Of a stretch of 64,000 nucleotides of DNA, positions 25,572 through 34,729 are shown piece after piece. The stretch spans positions 2,418,001-2,482,000 of the forward strand of contig OZ244812.1 in the NCBI GenBank assembly GCA_965220205.1. Direction: 5' to 3'. Each line of letters begins with the position of its first letter. The stretch's first letter is position 1. Origin of the DNA: G965220205 sp965220205. Its GTDB lineage: Bacteria > Chloroflexota > Dehalococcoidia > Lucifugimonadales > Australimonadaceae. A program made the position numbers and the translations under genes. The notes beneath the pieces were generated by a model. The model ran no database searches and had not been told where the DNA came from. It saw only the letters and a list, made by a program, of their open reading frames with translations.

Positions 25572-26669
25572 CTAAGCGGACGGGTGGAAGCCGCGCTGGT
25601 TCCAGGCTGAGACGTCGCTGCCGAACCATTCGGTTGGAATCTCGTTGCCGACGCCCATCTCGCGGGCCTTGCGGTAGAGGAGGGCGCCCGCGGCCGACAT
25701 CTGGATCCCCATGCCGGTGCTGTTCTTGTAGTAGACGATGTCGCCGGGCTTTGCTTCGAGCGGGGTTGTTCCGGCGGCCACCTCGCCCAGCGTGCAGATG
25801 CGGTCCCAGGAGACCAGGCCTGCTTCGATCGGGTCGAGCAGCTCGCGCTGACCGTTCGCGTGTACGCTCTCCCGGTCGTTGATGCAGATGAAACTGCTTC
25901 GGGCGAACGTCGTCTCGTCGACCTCCGACTTCTTGAAGTTGGCGTCGCTGTTCTGCAGCGAGATGACGAACTGCCCCGGCTCGAGCCAGTCGCCGTCGAA
26001 GACGGGCAGCCCGCTCACGTAGCCCGCGTTCGTGGCGCAGCAGATGATGTCCGCGCCCCGCATCGCCTCGCGCGGACCGTCGACGGGCGTGACGTTGATC
26101 TCGAGCTGGCGCGCCATCTCGCGGGAGAACTCCTCCCGGTGCTCCTTCGTCGGGCTGAACACGCGCACGCTGCGGACCGGCCGGACCTGCACGAGCGCCT
26201 CGAGGTTCGTCCGCGCCAGCTTGCCGCTGCCGAACATGCACACCGTCTGCGCGTCCGGCGGGGCGAGGTGCTTTGCGGCCACGCCCGAGGTCGCGCCAAC
26301 GCGGATGCCTGACAAGTAGAACTCCTGGATGAACGCCAGCGGCGCTCCGGTCTGCATGTCGATGAGGCAGATGAAGCCCCAGTTGCGGCTGCCGGGCCCG
26401 GCGGCCGGCCCGGCCCGCACGGCGGGGTCTGTGCCTCGCGGGTTGCCGCCGATGCGGATGGCCGCCGTGTCGTAGGAGGGAGTCGTCCCGATGTGGACAT
26501 TCGACGCGTAGACGGCGCCGGGGCTCGTGGTCGGGCTGATGTAGCGGATGCGGGGGATGTTGACCGCGCCGCCGAGGGCGTGGTCGCGGAAGGCGACCTC
26601 CATCGCCTCGATGCAGTCGGCCATGGGCATCAGCTTTGCGACGTCCTCGTCGCTCAACACGAGTGTCAT
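25572..26669 (-). CDS. ornithine cyclodeaminase/mu-crystallin family protein
   Basis: 365 residues from ATG 26669. Family features: N-terminal DEDVAKLMPMADCIEAMEVA, substrate Arg/Lys region GAVNIPRIRYISPTTSPGAV, Rossmann loop VCMFGSGKLARTNLEALVQV and the downstream GADIICCATNAG. Members include ornithine cyclodeaminase, imine reductases and alanine dehydrogenases. The exact substrate is unknown. A second member, only distantly similar, lies at 33540. It is monocistronic and convergent with the low-GC gene. Confidence 0.87.
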   Translation of the reverse strand: MTLVLSDEDVAKLMPMADCIEAMEVAFRDHALGGAVNIPRIRYISPTTSPGAVYASNVHIGTTPSYDTAAIRIGGNPRGTDPAVRAGPAAGPGSRNWGFICLIDMQTGAPLAFIQEFYLSGIRVGATSGVAAKHLAPPDAQTVCMFGSGKLARTNLEALVQVRPVRSVRVFSPTKEHREEFSREMARQLEINVTPVDGPREAMRGADIICCATNAGYVSGLPVFDGDWLEPGQFVISLQNSDANFKKSEVDETTFARSSFICINDRESVHANGQRELLDPIEAGLVSWDRICTLGEVAAGTTPLEAKPGDIVYYKNSTGMGIQMSAAGALLYRKAREMGVGNEIPTEWFGSDVSAWNQRGFHPSA

Positions 26670-26676
26670 GAGCGGC

Positions 26677-26751
26677 TCAGACCGCGAAGCCCAGCGCTTG
26701 GGCAACGTTGCGCTGCTTGTCGTCTAGCGTGATGAAGGCGACCTCGCATCA
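26677..26751 (-). pseudogene. VapC-type PIN domain remnant (C-terminal end)
   Basis: On the minus strand a short open stretch ends EVAFITLDDKQRNVAQALGF then AV and stop. This closely resembles the last strand and helix of a PIN-domain toxin, where an Asp in the TLD segment is a metal ligand. No N-terminal part was found, so this is probably the tail of a deleted VapC. Confidence 0.45.
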
Positions 26752-26837
26752 ACCGCGCTCGATCCGTTGGCCTCGTTCTCATCCACCTTGGCCAGTAGCT
26801 GCCCGACCACGGTCTTCGCGTGCTCGTTGGGGTCCAT
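26724..26837 (-). CDS. small ORF upstream of the PIN remnant, possible antitoxin fragment
   Basis: 37 codons starting MDPNEHAKTVVGQLLAKVDE and ending in a frame different from the PIN remnant that it overlaps. An ORF of this size before a PIN domain could be what remains of the matching antitoxin after a deletion fused the two. No family match is claimed. Confidence 0.3.
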   Translation of the reverse strand: MDPNEHAKTVVGQLLAKVDENEANGSSAVDARSPSSR

Positions 26838-26996
26838 GCGGCCATGCTACAGCCTTCGCGCCAGCTCCTCAATCAGCCGCGCGGCGGTCTGCCCCTTTCT
26901 AGCCATTCCTTAGGGGCAGGGACCGACCACCTTGGCGAGGCCCGCGGCGGCGAGGTCCCGAAGGCTTAGCAGGCCCTGCCTACTGCTAGACTCGCC

Positions 26997-29900
26997 ATGC
27001 ACGGGGACGTGAAGGAGCCTAGCGAATTGTTGATGTTCCGCCAGCCGGGCGGTCCGCAGGGGAGCGTGCGCCTAGCGCGGGTTGGCTTGCTGTGTCTGAC
27101 GGCCGCTGCGCTGCTGTCGGCGTGCGACAGCGAGCCGGCTCCCATGCCGCCCCCCACGAGCACGCCGACTGCCACGTCAACGCCGACACCAACAGCGGCG
27201 CCAGAGCCCACCCTCACCCCTGCGCCAACGCCAACGCCGCGCCCGACTGCGACGCCTAGGCTCCCCGACGTTGACGCTGAGAAGGTGCTTTACGGCTTCT
27301 TCGATATCGCAAGCGGCGGCGGGCCCGGGGCGGAGGTCATCGGCAGAATCAATCTCGATCGCAACCGCAACGTCCCCAGTTCGCCTATACCTAACGACTA
27401 TGAGTTCGTCGTCATCGGAGACGACAGCGACGGCATGTTCGACCTCCGTACGGAGCGGGACAGCGGCGGCAGGCTGTTCGGGGTGTTCAGCGTCGCGAAA
27501 GGGCGCACCGCTCGGACCGGCAGCTACCCCCTGCGGGTCGAGCTGCGCCAGGGCTCGACGGTCATGGCGCGCTTCACTGCGCTTGTGACCGTGGCCCCTC
27601 GGACCCAGTGGGATATCTACTACGACAAGGCTGTGGACTTCGTAGGAAGCCATGGCCGCCTAACCGGCAGGCGGGACTATTCGGACGCCGAGACGGCCGC
27701 GCTGATTGCCGACCTGGAGGCGAACGACGGCGCGTTCACGGGGATGAGTTTCTACAACGCCGCAAGCCGCCGGGAGTGGGCGGCTGTCGGCGTGGAGACG
27801 CTTGGCAAAGAGCTCCAGGAGGCCTCCTCGCGCATCGGCGGTTTGGGGAAGGCTTACCTGGAGAGCGGCGCCTATGGACCATCGGGGCGGGACGCGGACA
27901 GAGACCGGTTGCGCAACGCGATCTACCTGGCGCTCATCGCCTATGTCGACCACTTCCCGCTGGACGATTTCGCGAACTCCGAGGCGCTCTCCTACGGCGA
28001 CCGCACTCACCAGTGGCTCTTCACCGATCCCGTCAGCGGGGCTGCCGTGCTGATCTATCGCGATCTGGTTGCGGACCTGCATGACGGCGTGCAACGGGCC
28101 AGCGACGCCAAGGAACGGCTGTTCCGCCTGCTCCAGTGGGTCAACTTCGACCTCCCCGAAGGGTGGCGCATGCCTGCCGATATCCGCTACTACCTGCCGC
28201 ACCGGCTGGCGGAGTCGAGCGGCGCGTGGGCGGACGGCAACCGCCACCACCGCATGCGCAGTTGGGCGACGATGCCGGTTGTCTGGTACGACTACAACCG
28301 TCCGCTCACGGAGTTGCCCTGGTGGTACGCCGACTACGAGCCGTTCGCGTCGGACAGCACCAGTATCCTGCCGGAATGGCAGCCCAGCGGCAGCTTTACG
28401 GACCTCCAGGCGTGGCTGGAGACCAACGCACGCTACGCCGCGCGGTACGGCCAGTCCGGCATACTGCCTGACGGCAGCATCTCCCACCACGTCGGTCGGC
28501 GTCAGGATCTCGCATTCGCGGCCTACGGTTTCCCGTGGATGACAGGGACTCCTTTCGAGGCGGCCAGCCTTCTGGCGGATACGCGATGGAAGGTGAGCGA
28601 CAGAACGTATGACCAGACCGCAGACTTCATCCTGTTCGCGTATCCGAAACTCATCTACAAGGACGGGATAGACTTCCAGGCGATCGGACGGGGACATTAC
28701 CAGGACAATGCCGCGGCATACGGCTCCAATAGCCTGGCCGCCGGCATCGACGCGATATTCGATGCGGAGAGCGCCGGCACTCGCATCGCGCGCCGGTCCG
28801 AACTGACTGCGCTCCGTACTGCATTGGTCAACGGCGCGCACGAAGACAGCGGCAACACCGCCTTCTGGACGAACGACTACATGGTCCATCGCCGCGGGGG
28901 CGCCGGCGAGACTCCCTACTTCACGTCGGTCAAGATGCAGTCGGCCCGCACCCGCGGGGCCGAAAGCTTCAGCAACAATCGCGGGTTCCACAATGGCAGC
29001 GGCGTTCTGCAGGTGAAGGTGGACGGGCGCGAATACAACGACAGCCGCTTCCGCTGGGACTGGCACGCGCTTCCGGGTGTGACCGAGGAGTTGCGCACCG
29101 ACCAGCTTCCGAAGCAATCGGACGCCAACCTGTTCAACCCGAACCACTTCGCAGGGACGGCCTCGAACGGCCGTTACGGCCTCGCCGCCTTCCAGTACGC
29201 CAGCGACGATCCCTACACTTCGGCTGCGGCCAACAAAGGCTACTTCTTCACTGAGAGCTACGTGCTGGCGCTGGGCAACAGCGTCAGACGGGTGCGCAAT
29301 ACCGACCACAGCGATACGGAGTCGATCATCACCACGCTCGATCAAGCCGCTTGGGACTCAGCCATCACCTACCGGCTGAACGGCGCGGGCAGAGACTCCG
29401 TGGTCGCGAAAGGGGCCGATATCAACACATCGTTCGCAGTTACCGGCAACAGTTGGTTCCACCAGGACCGGATTGGTTATGTCGTACTGCCGGTCGGGGA
29501 CATCAATGTCCTTCTCAAAGGCGGCGACAGCGTGATTGACAGCAACCCCGGCGACACCGGCTCCGGCGAGGTCTTCCACTTGGCGGTTGACCACGGGACC
29601 AACCCCGATGGCTCCGGGGCTAATGGTCAGTACAGCTATGTGTTGATTCCCAATGTGAGCACCGCCGATATGCCCGCCGTCATGAGCGATATTGAGCAGA
29701 ACCTTGAGACCGTCAACACGGCTGTCGTGCAAGGTCACCGTTATGCGGACGGCGATTTGGTGTTGGCGCAGCTGGCCTTCTACTCGGCGGGCGCGGTTGC
29801 CTTTGCTGACGGCCTAACGGTGGCTGTTGACAAGCCGGCGCTGGTGCAACTGCAGAAGGGGCGCGCCGGATGGAACATCACGGTGCAGAATCCCGTGCAC

Positions 29901-30203
29901 CACGCCGACGAAGCTGCCATAGCCGCATCGAGCGAATTCCAGCATGTCCTTTTGCCCGGAGCCAACCGAATAACGATTGACCTTAACCTGTCACTGCAAA
30001 CAGGGACTTACATGTACAACACGCAAGGACCTGATGTGCGCTTCGTCGCTGGACAAAGGGTGGACGTCGTTAACAACGGCAATGGGACCAGCACACTCAC
30101 AGTCAATCTGCCCGACAGTTTGGACGTTCCTAACTACGATTACAAAGTGAGACTTTACGCGGGCATGCCGGCTGCAGTGGACGCGCCGCATGCAAGTCCA
30201 TAA
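26997..30203 (+). CDS. polysaccharide lyase family 8-like lipoprotein
   Basis: 1068 residues. A lipoprotein signal (LLCLTAAALLSACDSE) and a Thr-Pro linker (to about residue 85) precede a jelly-like module and an alpha/alpha-toroid domain. The domain carries DGSISHHVGRRQDLAFAAYG near residue 490, matching the DGS..H..Y active-site region of PL8 lyases. The central beta-sandwich has NDYMVHRR (about 627), NNRGFHNGSGVLQV (about 660) and FRWDWHALPGVT. PL8 members cleave hyaluronate, chondroitin or xanthan by beta-elimination. I could not see the canonical Asn-Trp segment, so the substrate is open. A -10 TAGACT (26986-26991) ends 5 nt before ATG 26997; ATG 27033 is an alternative start. Confidence 0.8.
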   Translation: MHGDVKEPSELLMFRQPGGPQGSVRLARVGLLCLTAAALLSACDSEPAPMPPPTSTPTATSTPTPTAAPEPTLTPAPTPTPRPTATPRLPDVDAEKVLYGFFDIASGGGPGAEVIGRINLDRNRNVPSSPIPNDYEFVVIGDDSDGMFDLRTERDSGGRLFGVFSVAKGRTARTGSYPLRVELRQGSTVMARFTALVTVAPRTQWDIYYDKAVDFVGSHGRLTGRRDYSDAETAALIADLEANDGAFTGMSFYNAASRREWAAVGVETLGKELQEASSRIGGLGKAYLESGAYGPSGRDADRDRLRNAIYLALIAYVDHFPLDDFANSEALSYGDRTHQWLFTDPVSGAAVLIYRDLVADLHDGVQRASDAKERLFRLLQWVNFDLPEGWRMPADIRYYLPHRLAESSGAWADGNRHHRMRSWATMPVVWYDYNRPLTELPWWYADYEPFASDSTSILPEWQPSGSFTDLQAWLETNARYAARYGQSGILPDGSISHHVGRRQDLAFAAYGFPWMTGTPFEAASLLADTRWKVSDRTYDQTADFILFAYPKLIYKDGIDFQAIGRGHYQDNAAAYGSNSLAAGIDAIFDAESAGTRIARRSELTALRTALVNGAHEDSGNTAFWTNDYMVHRRGGAGETPYFTSVKMQSARTRGAESFSNNRGFHNGSGVLQVKVDGREYNDSRFRWDWHALPGVTEELRTDQLPKQSDANLFNPNHFAGTASNGRYGLAAFQYASDDPYTSAAANKGYFFTESYVLALGNSVRRVRNTDHSDTESIITTLDQAAWDSAITYRLNGAGRDSVVAKGADINTSFAVTGNSWFHQDRIGYVVLPVGDINVLLKGGDSVIDSNPGDTGSGEVFHLAVDHGTNPDGSGANGQYSYVLIPNVSTADMPAVMSDIEQNLETVNTAVVQGHRYADGDLVLAQLAFYSAGAVAFADGLTVAVDKPALVQLQKGRAGWNITVQNPVHHADEAAIAASSEFQHVLLPGANRITIDLNLSLQTGTYMYNTQGPDVRFVAGQRVDVVNNGNGTSTLTVNLPDSLDVPNYDYKVRLYAGMPAAVDAPHASP

Positions 30204-30309
30204 TCAAGCGACTGGAGAGTCCGTTGCGATTGTGTCGCCCCTTTCTTCCGCAACCTGCCAGCGCCAGTTCGTATGGCGCGTCGCTATCCTACGTCTTGAG
30301 CGCAGGCTC

Positions 30310-31770
30310 TTAGAGACTGGGCTGGCGGTCGTGCCAGTCGGTGGCTTGCTCGTAGGCGTATCCGGCGCGGAGGAGGGCGGGCTCTCCGAGGTGCGGGCCG
30401 AGGAGTTGGAGGCCGACGGGCAGGCCCTCGACGAAGCCGCACGGCATGGAGAGGCCGGGGATGCCGGCGATGTTGGCGGGAACGGTGCAGACGTCGCTGG
30501 CGTGCATGACGAGCGGGTCGTCGAGCTTCTCGCCGATCTTGAACGCAGTCGTCGGCGAGGTTGGCGTGGCGAGCACGTCGAAGCGTTGGAACGCCGCTTC
30601 GAACTCCCGGCGGATCAGCGTCCGCACCTGCTGAGCCTTCTTGTAGTAGGCGTCGTAGTAGCCTGCCGACAGGGCGTAGGTCCCCATCATGATGCGGCGC
30701 TTCACCTCGGCGCCGAATCCGTCCTCGCGCGTCGCCGCTAGCGCCGCCCACATACTGCTCGCCGAGGCGTCGGAGTAGCCGTACTTCACGCCGTCGTAGC
30801 GCGCCAGGTTCGCCGAGCACTCCGACGGCGCTAGGATGTAGTAGACCGCGAGGGCCGAGCCGGAGTGCGGCAGCGACACGTCCCAGTCGACCTCGGCCCC
30901 GAGCGCCTCGAGTTGCGCGATTGCCTCGCGGGTCACGCGCGCCGCCTCCGGGTCGATGCCTTCGCCGAAGTACTCGCGGACCACGCCGATGCGCAGTCCC
31001 CGCACTCCCGCCGTCAGGCCTTCGGTGTAGTCGACGGCAGGGCGGGGGATGCTGGTCGAGTCGTTGGCGTCGTGACCGGCGATCGCGTTCATGACCAAGG
31101 CAGCGTCCTCGACCGTGCGCGTCAGCGGGCCGATCTGGTCGAGCGAGGACGCGAACGCGATCAGCCCGTATCGGCTGACGAGTCCGTAGGTCGGCTTGAG
31201 GCCGACGATGCCGCAGAGGGAGGCCGGTTGCCGGATGGAGCCGCCCGTGTCGGAGCCGAGCGCGTAGGGCGCCAGGCCCGCCGCGACGGCCGCCGCCGGT
31301 CCGCCGCTCGAACCGCCGGGCACGCGGTCGAGGTCCCAGGGGTTTCGCGCCGTCTTGAACGCGGACGTCTCGGTGGACGAACCCATGGCGTATTCGTCCA
31401 TGTTGCCCTTGCCCAGCAGCACGGCGCCCGCCTCCGCGAGCCTCTGCGTCACAGTCGCGTCGTACGGCGGGACGTAGCTCTCGAGCATCCGCGAACCGCA
31501 AGTGGTCGTGACGCCCCGCGTGGCGAGGTTGTCCTTCAGCTGCATCGGGACGCCTGTGAGCGGCCCGCCAGCGCCGGCGGCGATGACGGCGTCGGCCGCG
31601 GCCGCCTGCTCGCGCGCCCGCTCAGGCGTCACCGCGAGGTAGGAGCCCAGTTTGCCGTCCAGCGCTTCGATGCGCGCCAGATGCGCGTCCGCGAGCTCCG
31701 CGGCGGAGACCTCACGGGCGCGCAACGCGTCCGACAATCGCCGGACGCTCATGTAGTGGATGTCGTCCAT
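30310..31770 (-). CDS. gatA: aspartyl/glutamyl-tRNA amidotransferase subunit A
   Basis: 486 residues of the amidase signature family. Catalytic Lys is in GVPMQLKDNLATRGV, and the two Ser are in PGGSSGGPAAAVAAG and ALGSDTGGSIRQPASLCG. GatA releases ammonia from glutamine and feeds it to GatB to convert Glu-tRNA(Gln) or Asp-tRNA(Asn). It follows gatC with a 142 nt gap. gatB is not in the window. The N-terminus MDDIHYMSVRRLSDALRARE is typical. Confidence 0.95.
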   Translation of the reverse strand: MDDIHYMSVRRLSDALRAREVSAAELADAHLARIEALDGKLGSYLAVTPERAREQAAAADAVIAAGAGGPLTGVPMQLKDNLATRGVTTTCGSRMLESYVPPYDATVTQRLAEAGAVLLGKGNMDEYAMGSSTETSAFKTARNPWDLDRVPGGSSGGPAAAVAAGLAPYALGSDTGGSIRQPASLCGIVGLKPTYGLVSRYGLIAFASSLDQIGPLTRTVEDAALVMNAIAGHDANDSTSIPRPAVDYTEGLTAGVRGLRIGVVREYFGEGIDPEAARVTREAIAQLEALGAEVDWDVSLPHSGSALAVYYILAPSECSANLARYDGVKYGYSDASASSMWAALAATREDGFGAEVKRRIMMGTYALSAGYYDAYYKKAQQVRTLIRREFEAAFQRFDVLATPTSPTTAFKIGEKLDDPLVMHASDVCTVPANIAGIPGLSMPCGFVEGLPVGLQLLGPHLGEPALLRAGYAYEQATDWHDRQPSL

Positions 31771-31912
31771 GTGTAGGTCAGCCCTCCTGGCGCGATTGGG
31801 AACGAGCCGTCGTGGACGCCCGGCGAGGCCGAGGGCGCGCTGAGGGGTCCGCCCGCCCGGGGCTCAACCTCCGTGGGAGGCCGGCGCCGGAGAGGCGATG
31901 CGAGGGCTCGCG

Positions 31913-32239
31913 TCAGTCTTCGTTGTCCTCGATCACGGCCCGGACGCGAAAGTAGTCGCCTTCGCGCAGCGGCGCGTTCGCCAGCACGTCGTCGACTGAC
32001 ATCGGCGCAGTGGGCGTATCGTCCCGCATCACGGTGTGGACCTGTTCGACCGCGTGGCCGGTCGGCTCGACGCCCGTGGTGTCGATCCGTTGGAGCGTGC
32101 TCACTTCGCCGATAAGGCTTCCCATCTCGTCGCGGAGGCGCTCAACCTCGTCGTCGGTGAGGCCCACGCGGCAGAGCGCCGCCACGCGGCGCACCTCGTC
32201 GGCCGACAATCGTTGGGGGGCTGCGGTTGGCTCGGTCAT
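31913..32239 (-). CDS. gatC: aspartyl/glutamyl-tRNA amidotransferase subunit C
   Basis: 108 residues, normal for GatC. N-terminal RLSADEVRRVAALCRVGLTD is followed by the helical belt LRDEMGSLIGEVSTLQRIDT and TGVEPTGHAVEQ, then the C-terminal NAPLREGDYFRVRAVIE. GatC stabilises the GatAB complex. It is the first gene of a gatC-gatA pair and is divergent from the small gene at 32392. Confidence 0.95.
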   Translation of the reverse strand: MTEPTAAPQRLSADEVRRVAALCRVGLTDDEVERLRDEMGSLIGEVSTLQRIDTTGVEPTGHAVEQVHTVMRDDTPTAPMSVDDVLANAPLREGDYFRVRAVIEDNED

Positions 32240-32391
32240 GGCCGCGTTAGTTTACCAGACCCGCCCCGGAGGGACGGTCGGCGCGGCGCGGAGTCGTGCT
32301 GAGCAGCACGCGAATCCGCTTTACGCGGCTGGAAGCAGATTATTAGCCTTCGCTTAGGCTGATTCTTAACCAAAGTCTAGGAGTATGACCA

Positions 32392-32757
32392 GTGAAGGTG
32401 ACCCAGATTGCCGAATACAGTCTCCCCGCCGAGGGCGGACTTCCTCCGCTACAGGAGATGGTCTACGAGGAGTTGTTGCGCCGCCCAGACGAGGTGTTCG
32501 CGTACCAAGGCGAGGAGTTGCTGCGCGCCTTCCCCCGGCTCAAGCGGTCAGCCCTCAACTGGTCGCTGTGGCTCTTGGCCAAGGAGGGCCACGTCTCCAA
32601 GATGCGAGTCCGCGTGAACGGGAAGCTGACGACGGTGTACGGCGCGCACGAGGCCGTCGACGCGCTCAGGGCGCGCATGGGCCTCCCTGCTCAGGCGGAG
32701 GCTGAGACCGGCGCCGCCGACCGCGAGGGTCTGGCGCCTGTGCCTCAAGGCTCGTAG
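32392..32757 (+). CDS. small conserved-looking protein, possible winged helix
   Basis: 121 residues from GTG 32392. The central part (LQEMVYEELLRRPDEVFAYQ, ALNWSLWLLAKEGHVSKMRV) and the beta-hairpin RVNGKLTTVYGAHEAV have the order expected of a winged-helix DNA-binding domain. The C-terminus is acidic and disordered. I do not recognise a family. The upstream AT-rich stretch (32335-32390) could hold the promoter, with a poor -10 before the GTG. Confidence 0.6.
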   Translation: MKVTQIAEYSLPAEGGLPPLQEMVYEELLRRPDEVFAYQGEELLRAFPRLKRSALNWSLWLLAKEGHVSKMRVRVNGKLTTVYGAHEAVDALRARMGLPAQAEAETGAADREGLAPVPQGS

Positions 32758-32758
32758 C

Positions 32759-33171
32759 TCACGGCTGCGCGTTGGGGCGCCCGACGACGTTGAACGAGGA
32801 AGTGCGCCGCTCCTCGCCGTTGAGCTGCGCCACCACCACGTACGTGCCGAGGCGCTTGAGCGGCAACCCTAGGTTCACGGCTATCTGCGTCCGCTGGTCC
32901 TGTCCCGGCGGCGTCCCGGGAGGCCTGCCCACCTCGAACTGACCGCCGAACTTCACAACGCCAACGCCGTCGGCGTCGGCGACTTCTATCTCGAACGCAT
33001 GCTGCTGGTTGGTCTCGTGCCACGCTACCCGGAACGCGGCCGCGACCGCTATCTGGCGCCTAACGGGAGGGGCCTCGTAATCGTAAGCCGGTCCCAACCT
33101 CCCTCGAGGAGGTAGAGCTTGTTCCCGTTTACCTGGGCGGCGTCAGCCAGGATCAGCCATTCTACGTCCAT
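32759..33171 (-). pseudogene. DUF6941-like protein, interrupted by one frameshift
   Basis: Starting from ATG 33171 the minus strand reads MDVEWLILADAAQVNGNKLY, LLEGGWDRLTITRPLP and then hits a stop. The continuation (RRQIAVAAAFRVAWHETNQQ, HAFEIEVADADG, LPLKRLGTYVVVAQLNGEER) is one frame over. The switch is near 33055-33062 in CTCCCGTTAGG, where one added base restores a single 137-residue protein. The order matches DUF6941 proteins. It is either a recent pseudogene or a one-base sequence error. Function is unknown. Confidence 0.7.
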
Positions 33172-33209
33172 GCTAGGTCCATACCGCATTCATGCAGGTC
33201 TCCCGTACT

Positions 33210-33518
33210 TTAGCCGGACTGCCCGGCAAGGCTGCGCAGCAGTCGGAAGGGAAAGATTCCTGTGTCGTGGAGGTCGCTGAACAGCAGCCCGACGGCGTAG
33301 TTCCCGATCTCGAGATAGTCCTCGATCTTGATGTCAGACGGCACGTCGTCCACGCCGACGTGACGCATGTGCGTGATCTCGTCGACGCACTGGGCGCAGC
33401 CGCAGTTCCCCCGCACGTAGCGGTGCGGCAGCAGCGACTCAACGCCGTCTCCCCAGACGATGTGCAGACCATCGTCAACGATCTCTAGCTTCTGGGGCTT
33501 CAACTCCGGACTCGCCAT
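33210..33518 (-). CDS. DUF971 family protein
   Basis: 102 residues. The segment IVWGDGVESLLPHRYVRGNC, then GCAQCVDEITH with three Cys, matches the DUF971 domain, the N-terminal zinc-binding region of gamma-butyrobetaine hydroxylase that also occurs alone beside iron-sulfur protein genes. The C-terminus has YLEIGNYAVGLLFSDLHDTG. Its function alone is not established. It is 21 nt downstream of an ornithine-cyclodeaminase-like gene on the same strand, so they are probably co-transcribed. Confidence 0.85.
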   Translation of the reverse strand: MASPELKPQKLEIVDDGLHIVWGDGVESLLPHRYVRGNCGCAQCVDEITHMRHVGVDDVPSDIKIEDYLEIGNYAVGLLFSDLHDTGIFPFRLLRSLAGQSG

Positions 33519-33539
33519 CGCGCCGCTCTCCTCGCGTCT

Positions 33540-34493
33540 CTAGACGTCCACCTGGCGTCCCATGCCCCGTTCCATCGCCTTGCGGTAGACGTGCATCCCG
33601 GCTGCGACGTCCTCGATCGCGAGTCCCTGAGACTCGAACAGCGTGACCGCGTCGGCAGACGGGCGCCCGGCCACACGCCCGCCCACGACGTCGCGCAGCT
33701 CGACCGCCTGCTCCCAGCGGAACGCCCGGCGTTCGACTGCCCAGATCAGCTCCCCGCACTCCAACTTCGCGTCCTCGAGGTCGTCGACGGCCACGACGGC
33801 GCTGCGGCGGATCGTCTCTTCGTCGACCTCGCGGCGCATCCATCCGTTCGAGCCCGCCGCGTTCACGTGAGTCCCAGCTCGCAGGTGGGAACCGTCGATG
33901 ACGGGCTCGCGCGCGTTAGTGATCGTACAAACGATGTCCGCCTCGGCCACGGCCGCCTCGGACGTGGCTACGGGCTCGACGGTCACGCCGAGTTGCTCAG
34001 CCATCTCCCGCGCGAACGCCTCCCGATGCTCCGGCGTGCGGCTGTAGACGCGCACGTGCGACACGGACCGCGCGGCGCACATCGCCGCCAGCTGCGTACG
34101 CGCTTGCGACCCGCTGCCCACGATTCCGACGACCGAGGCGTCGGCCCTCGCCATGTAGCGTGTGGCGACGCCGCTCGCCGCCCCCGTTCGGACAGCGCCG
34201 AGCCCGTTGGCGGCGATGAACGCGAGCGGCTCGGCGGTGGCGATGTCGAACAGCAGCACGACCATGCGCGACGCCCCGCCGGCGCCGGTCACGTACGTCT
34301 TCAAGCCCGTGGCGCCGTTCGCCGGGGACATGCCGGCCATCACCTGATGCGCCCCTCTGGGCAACGGCACCCGATAGCGGCTCATGTTCGAGACGTCGCC
34401 TCGCGCCGCCTCCTGGAACAGATCGTCGAGCACGTCGATGCACTCGGCCATCGGGAGCAGTTCCCGAACTTCCGAATCGTTGATCATGAGCAC
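33540..34493 (-). CDS. ornithine cyclodeaminase/mu-crystallin family protein
   Basis: 317 residues from GTG 34493, which has an AAGGAG ribosome site 8 nt upstream; ATG 34487 is the alternative. Motifs: MINDSEVRELLPMAECIDVL, VRTGAASGVATRYMARADAS, Rossmann GIVGSGSQARTQLAAMCAAR, YSRTPEHREAFAREMAEQLG and DIVCTITNAREPV. It is an NAD(P)-dependent member of unknown substrate, paralogous in family to 25572. It precedes the DUF971 gene. Confidence 0.88.
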   Translation of the reverse strand: MLMINDSEVRELLPMAECIDVLDDLFQEAARGDVSNMSRYRVPLPRGAHQVMAGMSPANGATGLKTYVTGAGGASRMVVLLFDIATAEPLAFIAANGLGAVRTGAASGVATRYMARADASVVGIVGSGSQARTQLAAMCAARSVSHVRVYSRTPEHREAFAREMAEQLGVTVEPVATSEAAVAEADIVCTITNAREPVIDGSHLRAGTHVNAAGSNGWMRREVDEETIRRSAVVAVDDLEDAKLECGELIWAVERRAFRWEQAVELRDVVGGRVAGRPSADAVTLFESQGLAIEDVAAGMHVYRKAMERGMGRQVDV

Positions 34494-34564
34494 GTCGGCT
34501 TCTCCTTCTATCCATTGTCCCACCGAGCTATCCGGCTGTCCGAGCAGCGCCGAACGCATACTGT

Positions 34565-34665
34565 CCTAGGGATCCTCTGAACAACGCGCTGATGCTCTCA
34601 GCAGGCCCCCTCCTCAATCCTCCCCCGCAGCAGACGGGGGAGGAGGGGTATGAGGACGCGCCGGA
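34565..34665. repeat. dispersed C-rich repeat, copy 1
   Basis: Begins CTAGGGATCCTCTGAACAA and continues through CTCAGCAG to CCTCCTCAATCCTCCCCC, GCAG and the complementary GGGGGAGGAGG. The same order occurs at 45661-45800. The arms CCTCCCCC/GGGGGAGG can form a hairpin. There is no gene in it; it occupies the spacer before dinB's 3' end. Confidence 0.7.
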
Positions 34666-34729
34666 TGGCGGAGTCTCGTTGGATGCCGAGAGCTTACCAA
34701 CTCTGGGCCGGCGCCGCGGCTCGTCGCGT

